This document shows, in pieces, positions 33,255 through 44,167 of a DNA stretch of 64,000 bases. Positions within the stretch are counted from its first letter, which is position 1, and the number at the start of each line of letters is the position of its first letter. The position numbers and the translations under genes are program-made. The notes under the pieces are model-generated. The model saw nothing but the letters and a program-made list of their open reading frames with translations. It had not been told where the DNA came from and ran no database searches. Source of the DNA: Plicaturopsis crispa FD-325 SS-3 (Eukaryota > Basidiomycota > Agaricomycetes > Amylocorticiales > Amylocorticiaceae); contig KN832555.1 in NCBI GenBank assembly GCA_000827205.1, positions 3,250,696 through 3,314,695 on the forward strand, read 5' to 3'.

Positions 33255-34989
33255 CTATAAAATGCCAGCAAGCATCAACCCTGCGAGGACCGCGAGGCAT
33301 GAGAAGATTCCCGCAAACTCGTGAGCGAGCAGGCGCGGGGCACCAGAGACAGTGCCTGTGAGCGTGGTCTTTTTGTACGTCTTGAGCCAGTTTATACTCC
33401 AAGATGCGTTCTGCAAGATCGTCGGCTTAGAGATGTGCCATAAGTGTACTGTGGGCAAAAGGCGTACCACAAAATTCGCGGGGTCCATCAGCTGGTTGGC
33501 GCATGTGCCCGGGCAGCCTGACGTAGCATACGAGTTGCCTGCCCAGTCTCCGCAGAAGGTTATATCTTGTTGGGTGAAAACGTCAGGGGTGTTCTGCGAT
33601 ATATATATCTGTCGCCGAAGACGTACCAAAGATGATTGAGTGGTTGACAAAAAACTTCAGCGGGTCGCAGCCACTTGGGTCAAGTTGGGCGTCCGGCACA
33701 CCCCAGCCAGACGGGTCGGGCGAGCCCTGGACGATGTCGGAAGGGATAGCAGCACGGTAGAACGAATCTGCGTGTGATCGCTCGGTGAGAAAACCGCGCA
33801 CTTCAATAGGCGATGAGACTTACACACTGCAATTCCCTCCTCGTCCCATTTCATGGCGAAAACACCGCCGCCTTGCGAGTCAAAGTACGGTCCGTACGAG
33901 GCTCTGCTCCATTCTGTGATCCCGCAGCCTGCGTTCCCTGGGGCGTTCCCGTCGCAATTTGTGTTATTCGCGCCGTTCGTTTGCTGCCGTTCTGCTATGA
34001 GTACCCTGATGAATCTGATGAATCGCAGCGACTTACGACGACAGTCCCAGTAAAGCTAGCGTTGGGGTTGAGCTCGCAGCCTTCGGTCGATATTGAGTCA
34101 AGTGGACACGAGACGAGAGTAGTGTCTCACCTGAGCCAGTATGCCACGTTATTTGGTTATGCTCGTTGTCGTGAACACCTTCGATGATATCTATTTCGCC
34201 GGTCTGGGGCCAGGCCCCACCGCCTACCGTCCAGAAAGCGGGCCATACACCTTGAAGACACCGTCAGGCACAAAAAATCATGACGGGGCACTTTGAGCAT
34301 ACCGCAGCCCCACGGTGCTTGATTGAGATCGAGGATGAACAGTCCGGTGTTGTACTGCTTCGTACTCGAGATGCGAACGCTACGGCGACGCGTCAGACGG
34401 TCCCTCATATGTATGTATATCTGCGTACCTTGATCTGTTCACGCCGAGAGGCAATGTCGATGTGTCGTCGGCTTTCATGATGACTGTCCCGTCATCCTTG
34501 ATAGAAACTAAGCCCTGGTTCCAGGCATCCGCTTGGTCAAGAAATCTGATCATATCATAGGCGTTAGCCTCAGAAAAAAAATGTTTAGGAAATCAATTTA
34601 CTTGACGGTTCCACTGCAATAGCTTTGTGAGCATAATATCAATATGTGGAACAATAAAGTAAACGCACTGTGTAGGATCGGTGTCGCCAAAGAATCCGAA
34701 ACCGCTGGAGTGATTGCACATGAGCACGCACGTCCGTCTCCGTTCGCAGAAATGCCACTCACTCGAAAAACGTGGATCCCTGGTACGTGTCGTCTATAGC
34801 CCAGATAAAACTGCTGCCATTCGCATTTGTCTCCAGCTGTCCCCCCGTCGAGCGCGAGCGCGGAAGTAGCGAGGACAGACCTGCTCGGATATTCCACGAA
34901 TCGTACGACAGCCCGGGTAGCGCAGATGTCCGGCGCACGGTCGTTAATGCAAGCAAATAGAGCAGTGATAGCGGGAGTCGGTGCAGCAT
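33255..34989 (-). CDS. Secreted GH16 beta-glucanase, 395 aa
   Basis: Eleven exons: 34763-34989, 34669-34704, 34602-34613, 34429-34545, 34303-34379, 34131-34250, 34037-34080, 33824-33983, 33627-33767, 33468-33565, 33255-33410. A signal peptide ([19 protein letters not shown]) precedes the GH16 fold. The catalytic ExDxxE motif is GEIDIIEGV, nucleophile and acid/base both present, in context [15 protein letters not shown]. Other landmarks are [35 protein letters not shown] and [12 protein letters not shown]. Fungal members of this subgroup cut beta-1,3(1,4)- or 1,6-branched glucans at the wall. The C-terminus ends in a hydrophobic run ([18 protein letters not shown]), which suggests a GPI anchor or membrane tether. 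A 12 nt exon (34602-34613) completes HGTV. Confidence 0.93.
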
Positions 34990-35337
34990 GATTGTAGATT
35001 CTAGCGACGCCTGCAGACGCGTGTAGCTTTATAGAATCGGCTGGGCGCCTTGAGGAATCGTGAGTCGTAAAATCGGGGTTCGTCAAAGTCGTGTACAAGA
35101 GGCGATGCAATGGTTTGAAGAAAACGAGGCAGACACGCCCACGGCAGTCTAAAAAAGAGGCAGTCGCGACTGACCGGAGGAAAAGTCAACCGTGCTCGCG
35201 CGCGCGTGATGCTGCAGGCAGATCACAGGTTTTTTTTGTCTCCGTTCGCGTGTCTATCGCGTGGATTTAGATACACCGACAGAATACAAAGTTCAGGACC
35301 AAGTACACTGGGTAATGTAAGTACTACACAATACCGG
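34990..35337. other. Promoter of the GH16 gene and 3' side of the SurE gene
   Basis: About 350 bp. A CG-alternating run (TGCTCGCGCGCGCGTGATG) lies near 35190. No gene was seen. Confidence 0.4.
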
Positions 35338-36730
35338 TTACAACTTCAACTTCAGGACCTTGTAGTCCGCGTCGTCCCCGAACAACAGCCTGTCGTCGCC
35401 CAGCGGCTCTGCGAAGCTCGCTCGCAGCGGCGTGATACTGACGAAGCCCTTGTGCATCGCCCAGCCATCGGAGCCGACAGGAATGCTGGAGAGCGAGGGC
35501 GTGATGAGGCTGCCTATGTCGGGGGAGAACTTGAAGTGCAAGTGGCCGCCGGGCGTGTGCGAGCCGCCCGCGGGGGCACTGTCGCGGTCGGCATTGGGCG
35601 CATCGGGGCCCGGAGCAGGCACGTCGTCCTGCGCCTCGGGCAGGGGCACGGCCTTGAACAGGCGGCCGTACGAGTTGCGCCATATGCGCGTCCAGCAGAT
35701 CTCGAGGCCGTCGTCGCTCAGGAGGCCGCGGACCATGGGGATGTTGAGGTTGTAGAGGTCGACGTCGCCGCCGCGCAGGCCGCCGTCGTCCTTGCCCCAG
35801 TTGGCCCAGAGGTGGCGGATGATACGGGACGCGAGGAGGTGGGCGGGCTCGAAGAGCTCTGGCGGGGTCGGGTGCAGGACGGTGCCGTAGGAGACGGCGA
35901 TGGAGCGCACGCCCGAGAGCGAGGAGGAGAGTGCGGCGCCGATGGTGCCCGAGGACAGGGCGAAGGCCGCTGTGGGACGGTGTGTCAGGCGAGCAAAAAC
36001 AGAGGGGCGTCTCACTGGTACAGACAAGATGTGTTACGGCCGAGATTTGGGCCAGAGATCTGGGGGCGGAACGTTAATGTTAGCGCAAAGGCACGCGATG
36101 GGGGGCCTCACCAAAAGATCGATTTCTCCGAGGTACAGGTTGTGGAGCCCAACGTTCGCACACGTCGCGGGGGTCTACATGGGGTGATTTTAGACGCAAA
36201 GTTTGCGGGTGCCGTACGTGGGTGGACTCACACCATCAAGGAGTATCCACTCGGCGACTTCGCCCTCCCGGAGAGGTCTCGAAGTAGGACTTGTTTCCCC
36301 TTTGCCATCTGTGTAATTCTCCAGCATGTGAAGGGGATCAGACGGGGTGGAATAGGCGTACCTGCACCGCTGGGGTAGTAGTAGCGCCCTGTGATCGCGT
36401 CCGTAATCTGGTATGCCTTGCCTGGGCGGATCGTGAGCGAGCGCTGCGCAGGTGCGATCGCTCATGGCGACTCACCGATCCAGGATTTCTGGGAGCTGGG
36501 GACCACGGCCTTGACATCCCATCCTGATCAAAGCAGTGAGCTGTTTGTTGTTTGCATCTAGGACAAGATGGCTACCGAGGTCGTCTGTGAGGTGACGAAA
36601 AAGGCCGTAAATGTACGGAGAATCTGGCCCAGGAGGCCCGTCGTCGTTCTGCGATAAACTGTAAGTGAAATTGCGTTCTTTCTCGACTGGCACATACCGT
36701 CAACAGGACTCTGAGTTTCTTGTCTGCCAT
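35338..36730 (-). CDS. SurE-like 5'/3'-nucleotidase (survival protein SurE family), 339 aa
   Basis: Eight exons: 36698-36730, 36576-36648, 36476-36523, 36362-36421, 36232-36308, 36112-36174, 36026-36059, 35338-35969. The N-terminus RVLLTNDDGPPGPDSPYIYG carries the metal-binding NDD of SurE phosphatases. Further conserved parts are WDVKAVVPSSQKSWIGKAY, GTPATCANVGLHNLY, SGPNLGRNTSSAFALSSGTI (metal and substrate loop) and SIAVSYG. SurE enzymes are metal-dependent acid phosphatases that remove phosphate from nucleoside monophosphates. The yeast relative Pby1 is fused to a tubulin-tyrosine-ligase domain; here only the SurE domain is present. Splicing of the first 11-residue exon reconstitutes LLT-NDD. 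It is divergent from the RasGEF across 295 bp. Confidence 0.92.
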
Positions 36731-37025
36731 GTCGAGAACTGCGGGAAATGGAATCAATCAAAAGTCAGGGCCAAGAGTAGCCGGCGGCGTCTACTTGTTA
36801 CGATATTTGTTGTAACTTGTATTTGGGCAGATTTGTGTCTTCTTGTCCAACTTGATTTTTCGCAGTTTTCCCCTCTCTATCCTTTACTTATTCTACATAT
36901 CTCATCGGGCTCGCCTTTTACTCTCGACCGCCCTGCTCAAAGGCGCTGGCAGTATCGGACGGACGCCCCCTTATTTACGCAGTCGAATTGCCCCAGCCAG
37001 CTCTGCGGTAAACGGCTTAGCCACC
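36731..37025. promoter_or_regulatory. Divergent promoter, SurE and RasGEF genes
   Basis: A 295 bp pyrimidine-rich gap between opposed start codons at 36730 and 37026. No obvious TATA on either strand. Confidence 0.5.
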
Positions 37026-40000
37026 ATGACTCTCACGTCCTCCAGCTCCTTACCCTCCATACGCCCTCTTTCGCCCGTGCAGGGGCCCGACGCAGAAAAA
37101 TCGGCTCTATCCCCGCACCAGGCTCTCCAGCGCAAGGCCGACTCTCTGTCGTCGCTCCGACAGCAGTCTATCTTGTCGGCAACTTCGAGGGAGTCATTCG
37201 CGACAGCATACGAGTCTTCTCCTCTTGCGACGCCAGCGCCTTCCGACGAACCATTTCCCTCCGCTTCGACAGAAACGGGCCTCGAGCCGCCCCACTCCCT
37301 GCGAAAATCTATATCTGTCGACTCTTTCGTGGACTACGGAAGGGAACTGGCTCCGAAGGGCAGTACACGCCCGAACAGAGTTAACACTGGCACAGCGCTC
37401 GCACCTCCCCAAGGCCTCGTACACCACCATACGTCAAGCTTCCCACAGGAACCCGATATCACCGTAAGCTCGTTAACGAGAGCTCGTGGTCTCAGCGTCA
37501 GCACTGCGGCTGAGTCCGTAGGGGACGAATATGACTCCGAGCGCGAGGCCGATACCCAGCCCCTTGCCTCTCTGTCTTCACATCCAGGACAACTTGTACT
37601 TCCTACGCGGATGCCTGCTTTGAGCAACACTTCGAGTATGAGCAGTATTGGGAGTGCGCCTAGCCCGATAAGCCCCCGCGACGACGCCCACCGCCTGCAT
37701 TCGCCAACTTCCTTACAGACTCTTGGGAGGCGCGGAACAACTAGCTCCCTCACAGTTGCGACGGGCAGAGCGCGTAGCGGGAGCCTAGGGTTGAACCTTG
37801 CACCCCGAGAAAGAAGAAACACATACATGACTCAAGCGACATCGGTGGGTTTCATATGGTATGCAGAGATACATGAAACTTATCATTAATCTAGTACGAC
37901 AAAACGCCTCCGCTTGAGGTTACCCTAATCGTAGTTGGCATGAGCGGCTGTGGGAAATCTACGGTTATTCGGAAAGGTCTCAAGCCCTACCGTTTATCTG
38001 ATACCACCACTTTCTCTGTACCTGTAAAGGGATCACCGTCTTCATTAAACTGTACGTGCTCCTCAGTCTTTCTTAGGCCGTCCACTGAAAGCATCGTAGA
38101 TGACCGGCGAGTGGGTAGAATACCACATACGTCGAAGACGCGCGACGATATACTCCAGGTCATTGAAGTGGATTCCGCGGCGCTAGATTCTCCGCCAACG
38201 AGTCCTGTTTGGCCGGATTCAGCGCCAAAAATCGATGGCGTGGTGATATGTTACGATGCTTCGAACCCATCGTCATTTACTCCTGTGGAAGAACTCATTC
38301 GTAAGGTCCTTTGACTACTCTTTGAATCACAGAGCTTATTTCGGCTCATTGTAGAGCGATTTCGGGCTCCGGGCCTCCCATTGATGGTCCTTGCATGCAA
38401 ATCCGACTTAACAAAGGCCGTCGATCCTCAGGTAGCCACTGGAGTACTGCACCAGTACGACGTTGGACTCGTAGAGGTCACAGCTGGACTAGAAGAGGGA
38501 AAGGCAAAGATGAGACGCTCGTTCGACTGGCTGCTCCGGTCCATATTTCGCGAACCTGGTACGTCTATTCAGTGCAATTGTACATCACATAGCTCTTATA
38601 TGCGGTTTCAGAACACGAAGGCCGTGGCCAATACCGAAATCCTGCGTCGCCCGACTATCTTCATAATCCTCTACCGTGGGAGGTGTCGCGATCTGCAGGC
38701 GCAACACCTACTGCTATGTCGTCGATGGCGTCCATGAAGACGGTCGCGGAGGCCCAAGCCGCCCATGACATCTTGTCACGTGGTGCCCCATCACCGCCTC
38801 TCGTTGCCACCCCGCGTTCTCCCACTTCACCTTCACGCGCGCGCTCGACAAGTGATTTGCTCTCGGAACACGAACGGTCGCGGCAAATGGAGAAGCAACT
38901 GGATCAAGATCCACGCACTTTGACGAACCTTGGGAAGGCTGCTACCGCCAGCACCGTCTCGCTACACGACCAGCCTTCAGGTGTGAGTGGCATGATGGAC
39001 AGTATCGGAGAAGACACGGAAGAGAAGAAGGATGCTCGGAAGAAGGATCCGTGAGTCTTGGTCCCCGTCTTTTAATGAAGTCTCCCATTAACTGTGACCA
39101 GTCGACCGTCTCAATGGGCAACACTCGAGGAACTGCTGGACAAACTCATATTCCTGGCTGTCAGCGGCGACGGTAGGTTCCGCGTTGCTACGGTGTTGCT
39201 TCTTTGCTCATCCATGACTACTCAGATCCTGCGTACATCACCCATTTCCTATTGACCTACCGTAGATTCGCAAGCCCTCGGAGTGTCCTACTGGCCATGA
39301 CCAAGCGGATGCGTCAGCTAGACAACCCCTCTGGAGACCCCATGTTCGCATGTTTTGCGCAAATGAGGTACGCCTGCGGATATGTCGCATTCGTCACGCG
39401 TCTAAATTTAGCGCCCACAGGATATGCGCCCTCTTGGAGACGTGGATCCGTGACTACGAGTGGGATTTTGCTGTCCGTGGCACGGCCGGTGCCTTGAGTG
39501 CTCTCGTCAAATCCATCATCGGCAAGACGTACCTTCTACACTACGGCTGCGACTTCCTGCCGTTCCTCGAGAAACTGCCAAGTCTAATCGACAAAGACGC
39601 ATCATGGGCAATGAAAGTCGAAGACGTCATGGAAGAGACCGACGAATCATACAGCCCTTACGACGAAGACGAAGATATCGTACCAGGGAAACCCGAATCC
39701 ATTGCCTCGACGGAGGGCGTGCAGGAGAGACACCAGTCGGTGCCTGCGAGCGCTAGGGAGCGCAAACAGAGCTTGCCTATAACTGCGAAGTCTCTCGTGA
39801 CACAAAACCACACACCAACCATTGCATCGGGCCAATCCGGGGATTCGCAAGAATCCTCGCCCAAACAGCTCCTTAAAGATCTCTTGAAACTCTCCCAAGA
39901 TGTACAAAACACGGATTCGACCGAAATTGCACAAGAGATAACTCGCATGGAAATACAAATGTTCCTGGACATAGAGGTACGCTGCTCAATTACGCAAACG

Positions 40001-40975
40001 TAGGATCGAAGTTAACGTGAAACCATTGTAGCCTAGGCATTGGCTTGCTTATACCCTTGCCCCCGGAAAGAAAGAGGCGGACTCAGATCCGATCTCTCGG
40101 TTCAACAGTGTCTCTAACCATATCGGTGACTGGTACGCTGTCCTCTGTTTCTGTCACGCTCAGGTACAAGGAAATTAATATTCATGCCCAGGGTCGTATC
40201 CTTAGTTCTATGCCATGACAAACCGCGGGCGCGAGCGCGTCAAGTCGAGAAACTAGTGGATATCGCCTCGAAGCTGCGCTCCCTCAACAACTACTCTGCG
40301 CTCCGTGCGTTTGTTGCCGGCATAAACAATGCAACCTACGCGGGCGACCCGACGATGGAGCATTTCATGAACAAGGCCCCGGATGCGTGGAAGGTTTTCC
40401 AATCTTGGGACCTTCTGTTGCAACACAAGGGTTCCCATCGTGCTTATCGCATGGCACTGCGGAGTACGAAGGGCGCCTGTATACCTGCATTGTACGTCGA
40501 CGTTATACCATGCATCACTGTCGTGCTGACCTCTGTACAGGGAAGTGCATATGTCCGACCTCATTCGAGCTCATGAGGGCAATCCTGACACGAACCCTAC
40601 CGATCCTACCAAGATCCACTGGGGAAAGTACAACATGATCGGCAGGTTCATCCACGGCACTACTGTGTGCCAAGCCCAGGCTCGGAATGCGTCCGATTAC
40701 AACTTCCCCGAGCGACGTCACATCCGTGACTTGCTTCTGAGGGAGTGCATCATGGACCGCGAGGTATGCGCTTTACACTCTTGCGTGTACGCATTGTATC
40801 TGACACGTTCCACCCCCTCTTTCAGATGCAAACGTCTCGTATCACGCCCCCTACGGACATGGCGGACGACTATCGACCGCCTATGCCCACTATGCCCCGT
40901 ACATCCTCACGCGATGTCACCATCGGCCAAGGCGGTCGAGATCCACCCATGTTGCGTAAGATATTGCGTTGGTAA
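37026..40975 (+). CDS. Ras guanine-nucleotide exchange factor with built-in small-GTPase-like domain
   Basis: Eleven exons: 37026-37844, 37895-38300, 38355-38558, 38612-39050, 39102-39172, 39226-39367, 39421-39976, 40032-40132, 40192-40491, 40541-40763, 40826-40975, giving 1136 residues. Residues 1-273 are Ser/Pro-rich. At about 282-460 lies a small-GTPase-like domain: P-loop VGMSGCGKST, VICYDASNPSSF and LACKSDL (G4 with Cys for Asn); no DxxG motif was found. A linker follows, then RasGEF-N (LEELLDKLIFLAVSGD, YITHFLLTYRRFASP, near 630-720) and the CDC25 catalytic domain (PISRFNSVSNHIGDWVVSLV, LNNYSALRAFVAGINNATY, PALEVHMSDLIRAHEG, near 865-1090). The CDC25 part loads Ras-type GTPases with GTP. 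The ATG has a strong context, CCACCATG. Confidence 0.92.
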
Positions 40976-42109
40976 ATCCCCGTGTTCGTCTTACCAGGAC
41001 CATGTACCGGAAACCATTGTATTCTCATCTCTCCTCCGTTTCGGCTATTCGTTTTTGTTATTACCTATCCATCTTCATATTGGGATACCCCACCGCACAT
41101 ATTGTCATTTTCCTCGCTTCTCTTTACGCTAACGCTATCGCTCGTTTTCTGTACCCGTTTGTGCTGATCACTGAATTCATTCGATTGCAACCGATTCTTT
41201 CTACAGTTAACCAGCTTTGCGTTGTCAGGATCAAGGCCTCAAGCACTCAAGCACTCAAGCAAGACTCAAGCCACGGCGTCCAAGAACAAGGCTGTTTAAA
41301 CTACAAGACTGCTCCCAACCTGCGTTATCAAACCCTTCGCAGTGGTCGATATGATTCCCCCCTCGATTGCTCCCCTCTCCTCGCCTCAAAGTACGAACCT
41401 CAAGATTTCCGCAACGATTGCTCTGTTCCCGCCAAGCGACCGAGTCGCTGCTTTCTACTCGACTTCAATCCCTCAACTTGAAACTATGTACGGTTTACCG
41501 TCTCGGCGTTTTGTGACTACTGAATTTAGAACATGAGACACTCTGCATCGCCCCGTCTCCGTCTCCGAGTCCCGCGCCTGTCGACGTTCAATCAGCAAGC
41601 ACATCCACACCTTCAGGCAATACGAAGCAAATCCTCCCTCGGTGGACTATGTCCTTCGCTTGTACTTAGTGCTGTTGGAACGCGCGTCAAATTATGTATA
41701 CATATTGAAATATTCTTAGGCAATGACTGTTCGTCGTGCGCGGGTCACCGTTCACCGACCGGCGACAGCTACCGTTATACTACAGTACTCCGTCATGATG
41801 CAGGTACAAACATGTAGCCATGCACTTAAGCAATGTATAACTGCTGCTTTATGATAACACCCAACGAATAGCAAATGTCATCTCATGCCAAGGCCCTCTC
41901 GCGCACTGACGCGTTGTACATCTCGCAGTCTGCTCGACATGCTTCAAAGCCCAAGCCCCCACCCAAGTCAACTGTGTTCGGCACTTCTCAGAAGTGTGTA
42001 GAGCACCCTTGTAACAAGAGACCATCCCAGAATCCATTTGCTGCGCATTTCTTCCGTGTCGAGTGACAGGAATGACGCGCGCAGCAAAGAAGAAAAGAGA
42101 GATCCCCCG
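40976..42109. other. Spacer between RasGEF and the U2 gene
   Basis: About 1.1 kb, mostly 3' flank of the RasGEF. Three tandem CTCAAGCA units lie at 41238-41261. Open frames at 40969-41481, 41533-41817 and 41875-42066 resemble no family. Nothing else was seen. Confidence 0.4.
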
Positions 42110-42352
42110 ACGACACAAGCCAGTAGTGCAGCGGCAAGGTCATCACGTCCCCGTCGTGCAAGCAGAGGACAGGGAGCAAGGGCGGCAAAAATAAGATAAC
42201 CAAGAATGGAGGCGGTGCCTCCATAATAGTGGTTAAACTGCGAGAAAGAAAGGTAAGTAAAACGATCGCTGGAGGGCTCGAACCCGCGCCTAATGGCTCA
42301 CCTATTAAGAACAGATACTACACTTGATCTAAGCCAAAAGGCCAGAGTGGTA
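42110..42352 (-). ncRNA. U2 spliceosomal snRNA gene, interrupted by an intron
   Basis: On the minus strand the near-universal U2 5' domain GGCCTTTTGGCTTAGATCAA is followed by GTGTAGTATCTGTTCTTA, which holds the branch-site-pairing GTAGTA. The first part, 42302-42352, ends TTAATAG. A GTGAGC...CGCAG intron of 64 nt follows (42238-42301), and the second part starts TTTAACCACTATTA at 42237. Joined, TAATAG-TTTAACCA-CTATTA forms U2 stem-loop IIa. Next come the IIb-like hairpin TGGAGGC-ACC-GCCTCCA (inside a TAACCA/TGGTTA stem) and an Sm-like TTATTTTTG near 42190. A GCTGCACTACT loop fits stem-loop IV near 42130. The mature RNA would be about 180 nt. Both ends are estimated: the 5' end by alignment to known U2, the 3' end from the last stem. 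Confidence 0.88.
42238..42301 (-). other. mRNA-type GT-AG intron inside the U2 snRNA
   Basis: 64 nt. The donor is AG|GTGAGC and the acceptor is CTTTCTCGCAG after a pyrimidine tract. CTTAC, fitting the fungal branch consensus CTNAY, lies about 18 nt before the acceptor. Its removal restores the U2 IIa stem exactly. Confidence 0.85.
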
Positions 42353-42379
42353 AGGAGCCCAGGAAGATCCAGGGAAGCC

Positions 42380-42386
42380 TTTTATA
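42380..42386 (-). promoter_or_regulatory. TATA box of the U2 gene
   Basis: TATAAAA on the minus strand, about 30 bp upstream of the estimated U2 5' end at 42352. Confidence 0.7.
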
Positions 42387-42972
42387 CGACGCGGAAGATG
42401 CACGGACCAATTTTTCTGTTTGTTCCTGGTTTTGATGGAGCGTGGAGCGTCGCGCCGCTCCAAGATCTGGTAGGCGGGTGTACGCACACGATGAGCAGAT
42501 GTACCAAGAAATTCGAAGCGAAACGATGGGGTAGCGGAGGAGCTACAGCAGTTTTGCCGACGCCGCAAATGAAGATACGCGAGCGTCGACCCGATTGGGA
42601 CGACTCATTTCGTAGGCGTTGTTTGGTTTTGTTTATTTCAGACGCCGCCAGGCCTTTTCAGCGGCCAGCCACACTTGCCAACCTCCTCGACGCCTCAGTG
42701 ACCGACTGCGGTTGCTTGTATTAGCAGACAGACTTTGTGCAGCTCGTATACAGCATTCGTTGTGGACGAGCTGAGCACTCAAGTTACTGGGAGGAAGGAC
42801 CATCACTGCAGCACGCATGCAGACCACGATATTCAAACGATAGCAAACTCCTCTTTTGGGTGCAAGTATGCATACGTACATAACTGGGCATGTGGGGGGA
42901 CAACATGAGGGGTAATGCAGAAGGAAGAAAACAGAACAAGCATGAATCGTAAACCCAAAACCAGCGAACCGC
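42387..42972. other. Spacer upstream of U2, downstream of RPL15
   Basis: About 590 bp. Open frames at 42293-42724 (plus) and 42633-43064 (minus) overlap U2 or RPL15 and look like shadows. Distal U2 promoter elements may lie here but none was recognised. Confidence 0.4.
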
Positions 42973-43809
42973 TCATCGGTAGCGACGCAGGCTGAGGGTG
43001 TTGTGCTTCTTCCAGGTCGACCGTGCGGGGTTGTGGTTGTGGCGGTGACCCTTGCCGAGTCCACGGTTCTGTAGAGATCACAGGTGAGTACAAGATCGAT
43101 ACAATAGAGAAAGAAAAACGTACCTGCTTGCCGATGGACGTGAGGCCACGGGCCTCGCGGCGCTTGTGCACGGGGTTTGCGATCCAGTTAATCCGGGCAT
43201 CGCGACGAATCTGAGGCCAGGCCATGAGCAATGCACGAGACCGAAAAAAAAGATCGGGCAACATACAGCTTTGTGGTTGGGGTCGACAAGGATGACCTCG
43301 TAGTACTTGTACACACCGTCCTGGTTTACCCAGTAGGAGTTCAAGACCCGCAAGTTACCGCAGCGCTTGCCCACACGCTCCTCGGCGGTGCTCCTGAGCC
43401 CACGCTGGAACTTGAGGTGGTTGACACCCTGGCGGACGGGCTTACCGAAGGTCGCACCTAAAAATTCGCTGTGGTTAACGAATGCAAACGGCCAGCGCGA
43501 ATCGCAAAAACGCACCCTTGGGGACGGCCTTCTTGCGGTTACCGCGGCGGACACGGACGCGGTAGACGACGTAGCCCTGCTTGGCCTTGTAGCCGAGACG
43601 GCGGGCCTTGTCGGGGCGCGAGGGGCGGGACGCACGGTGGATGACGTTCAATTGGCGGTATTCCCAGCATCTGTAAACCCACGGGATGAGAAAAACGATG
43701 CAAATCGCTGAGGAGAAACTGCTGCAACGCACCGAACGCGGAGGAGGAAACGGAGGACATCGGACTGCTTCTTCTTGTACAGCTCACCGATGTATTTGTA
43801 TGCGCCCAT
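42973..43809 (-). CDS. RPL15: 60S ribosomal protein L15 (eL15)
   Basis: Five exons: 43733-43809, 43516-43670, 43267-43457, 43124-43210, 42973-43068, giving 201 residues (yeast and human 204). Landmarks are [99 protein letters not shown] and the basic tail [20 protein letters not shown] ending RRYR. eL15 binds 25S rRNA in the core of the large subunit near the exit tunnel. The five-exon layout with introns of 55-62 nt is ordinary. The identity is certain. Confidence 0.97.
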
Positions 43810-44167
43810 GGCTGCTGGAAAAACGGGAACAGCGTCAATCTAAAGCGTAACGTCGAAGCTGGAATGCGCCAGAAATGCAGCGGTTGCTCACCTCTTGACG
43901 GGTCTTGATATTGGCGAGTGCTAGCCTCAAATCTCGTTGTTGATGATGCTGGTGTCCTCGGAATAAGGTTTGCCAAATTTCAAGGTCCGACGGAAAACGC
44001 CGACTCCTTTCGCGAATTAGCCCCTATTTACTACTGCAGCAACTTTACCCCAGTCGCGATTGGAGTCAAGACAGAGTATGATATCGTATCGCAAACGCAT
44101 AAATATCGTTTGAAATCTAGTGGTACATACAGTTGACGAACGAGAATCTTCGACTGAATATTATCTA
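43810..44167. other. Promoter of RPL15
   Basis: About 360 bp between the RPL15 start and the stop of the MFSD1-like gene. A pyrimidine run on the minus strand precedes RPL15. No gene was seen. Confidence 0.45.

Noticed and set aside
35206-36378. 390-codon plus-strand open frame
   Set aside because: Antisense to the SurE gene in GC-rich sequence. Its translation is low-complexity and lacks any domain.
42246-42258. U1-like ACTTACCT on the minus strand next to U2
   Set aside because: It is explained as the branch site and start of the pyrimidine tract of the U2 intron; no other U1 feature is present.
42262-42282. A tRNA gene suggested by the B-box-like motif
   Set aside because: No acceptor stem, anticodon arm or A box; the motif lies within the U2 intron.
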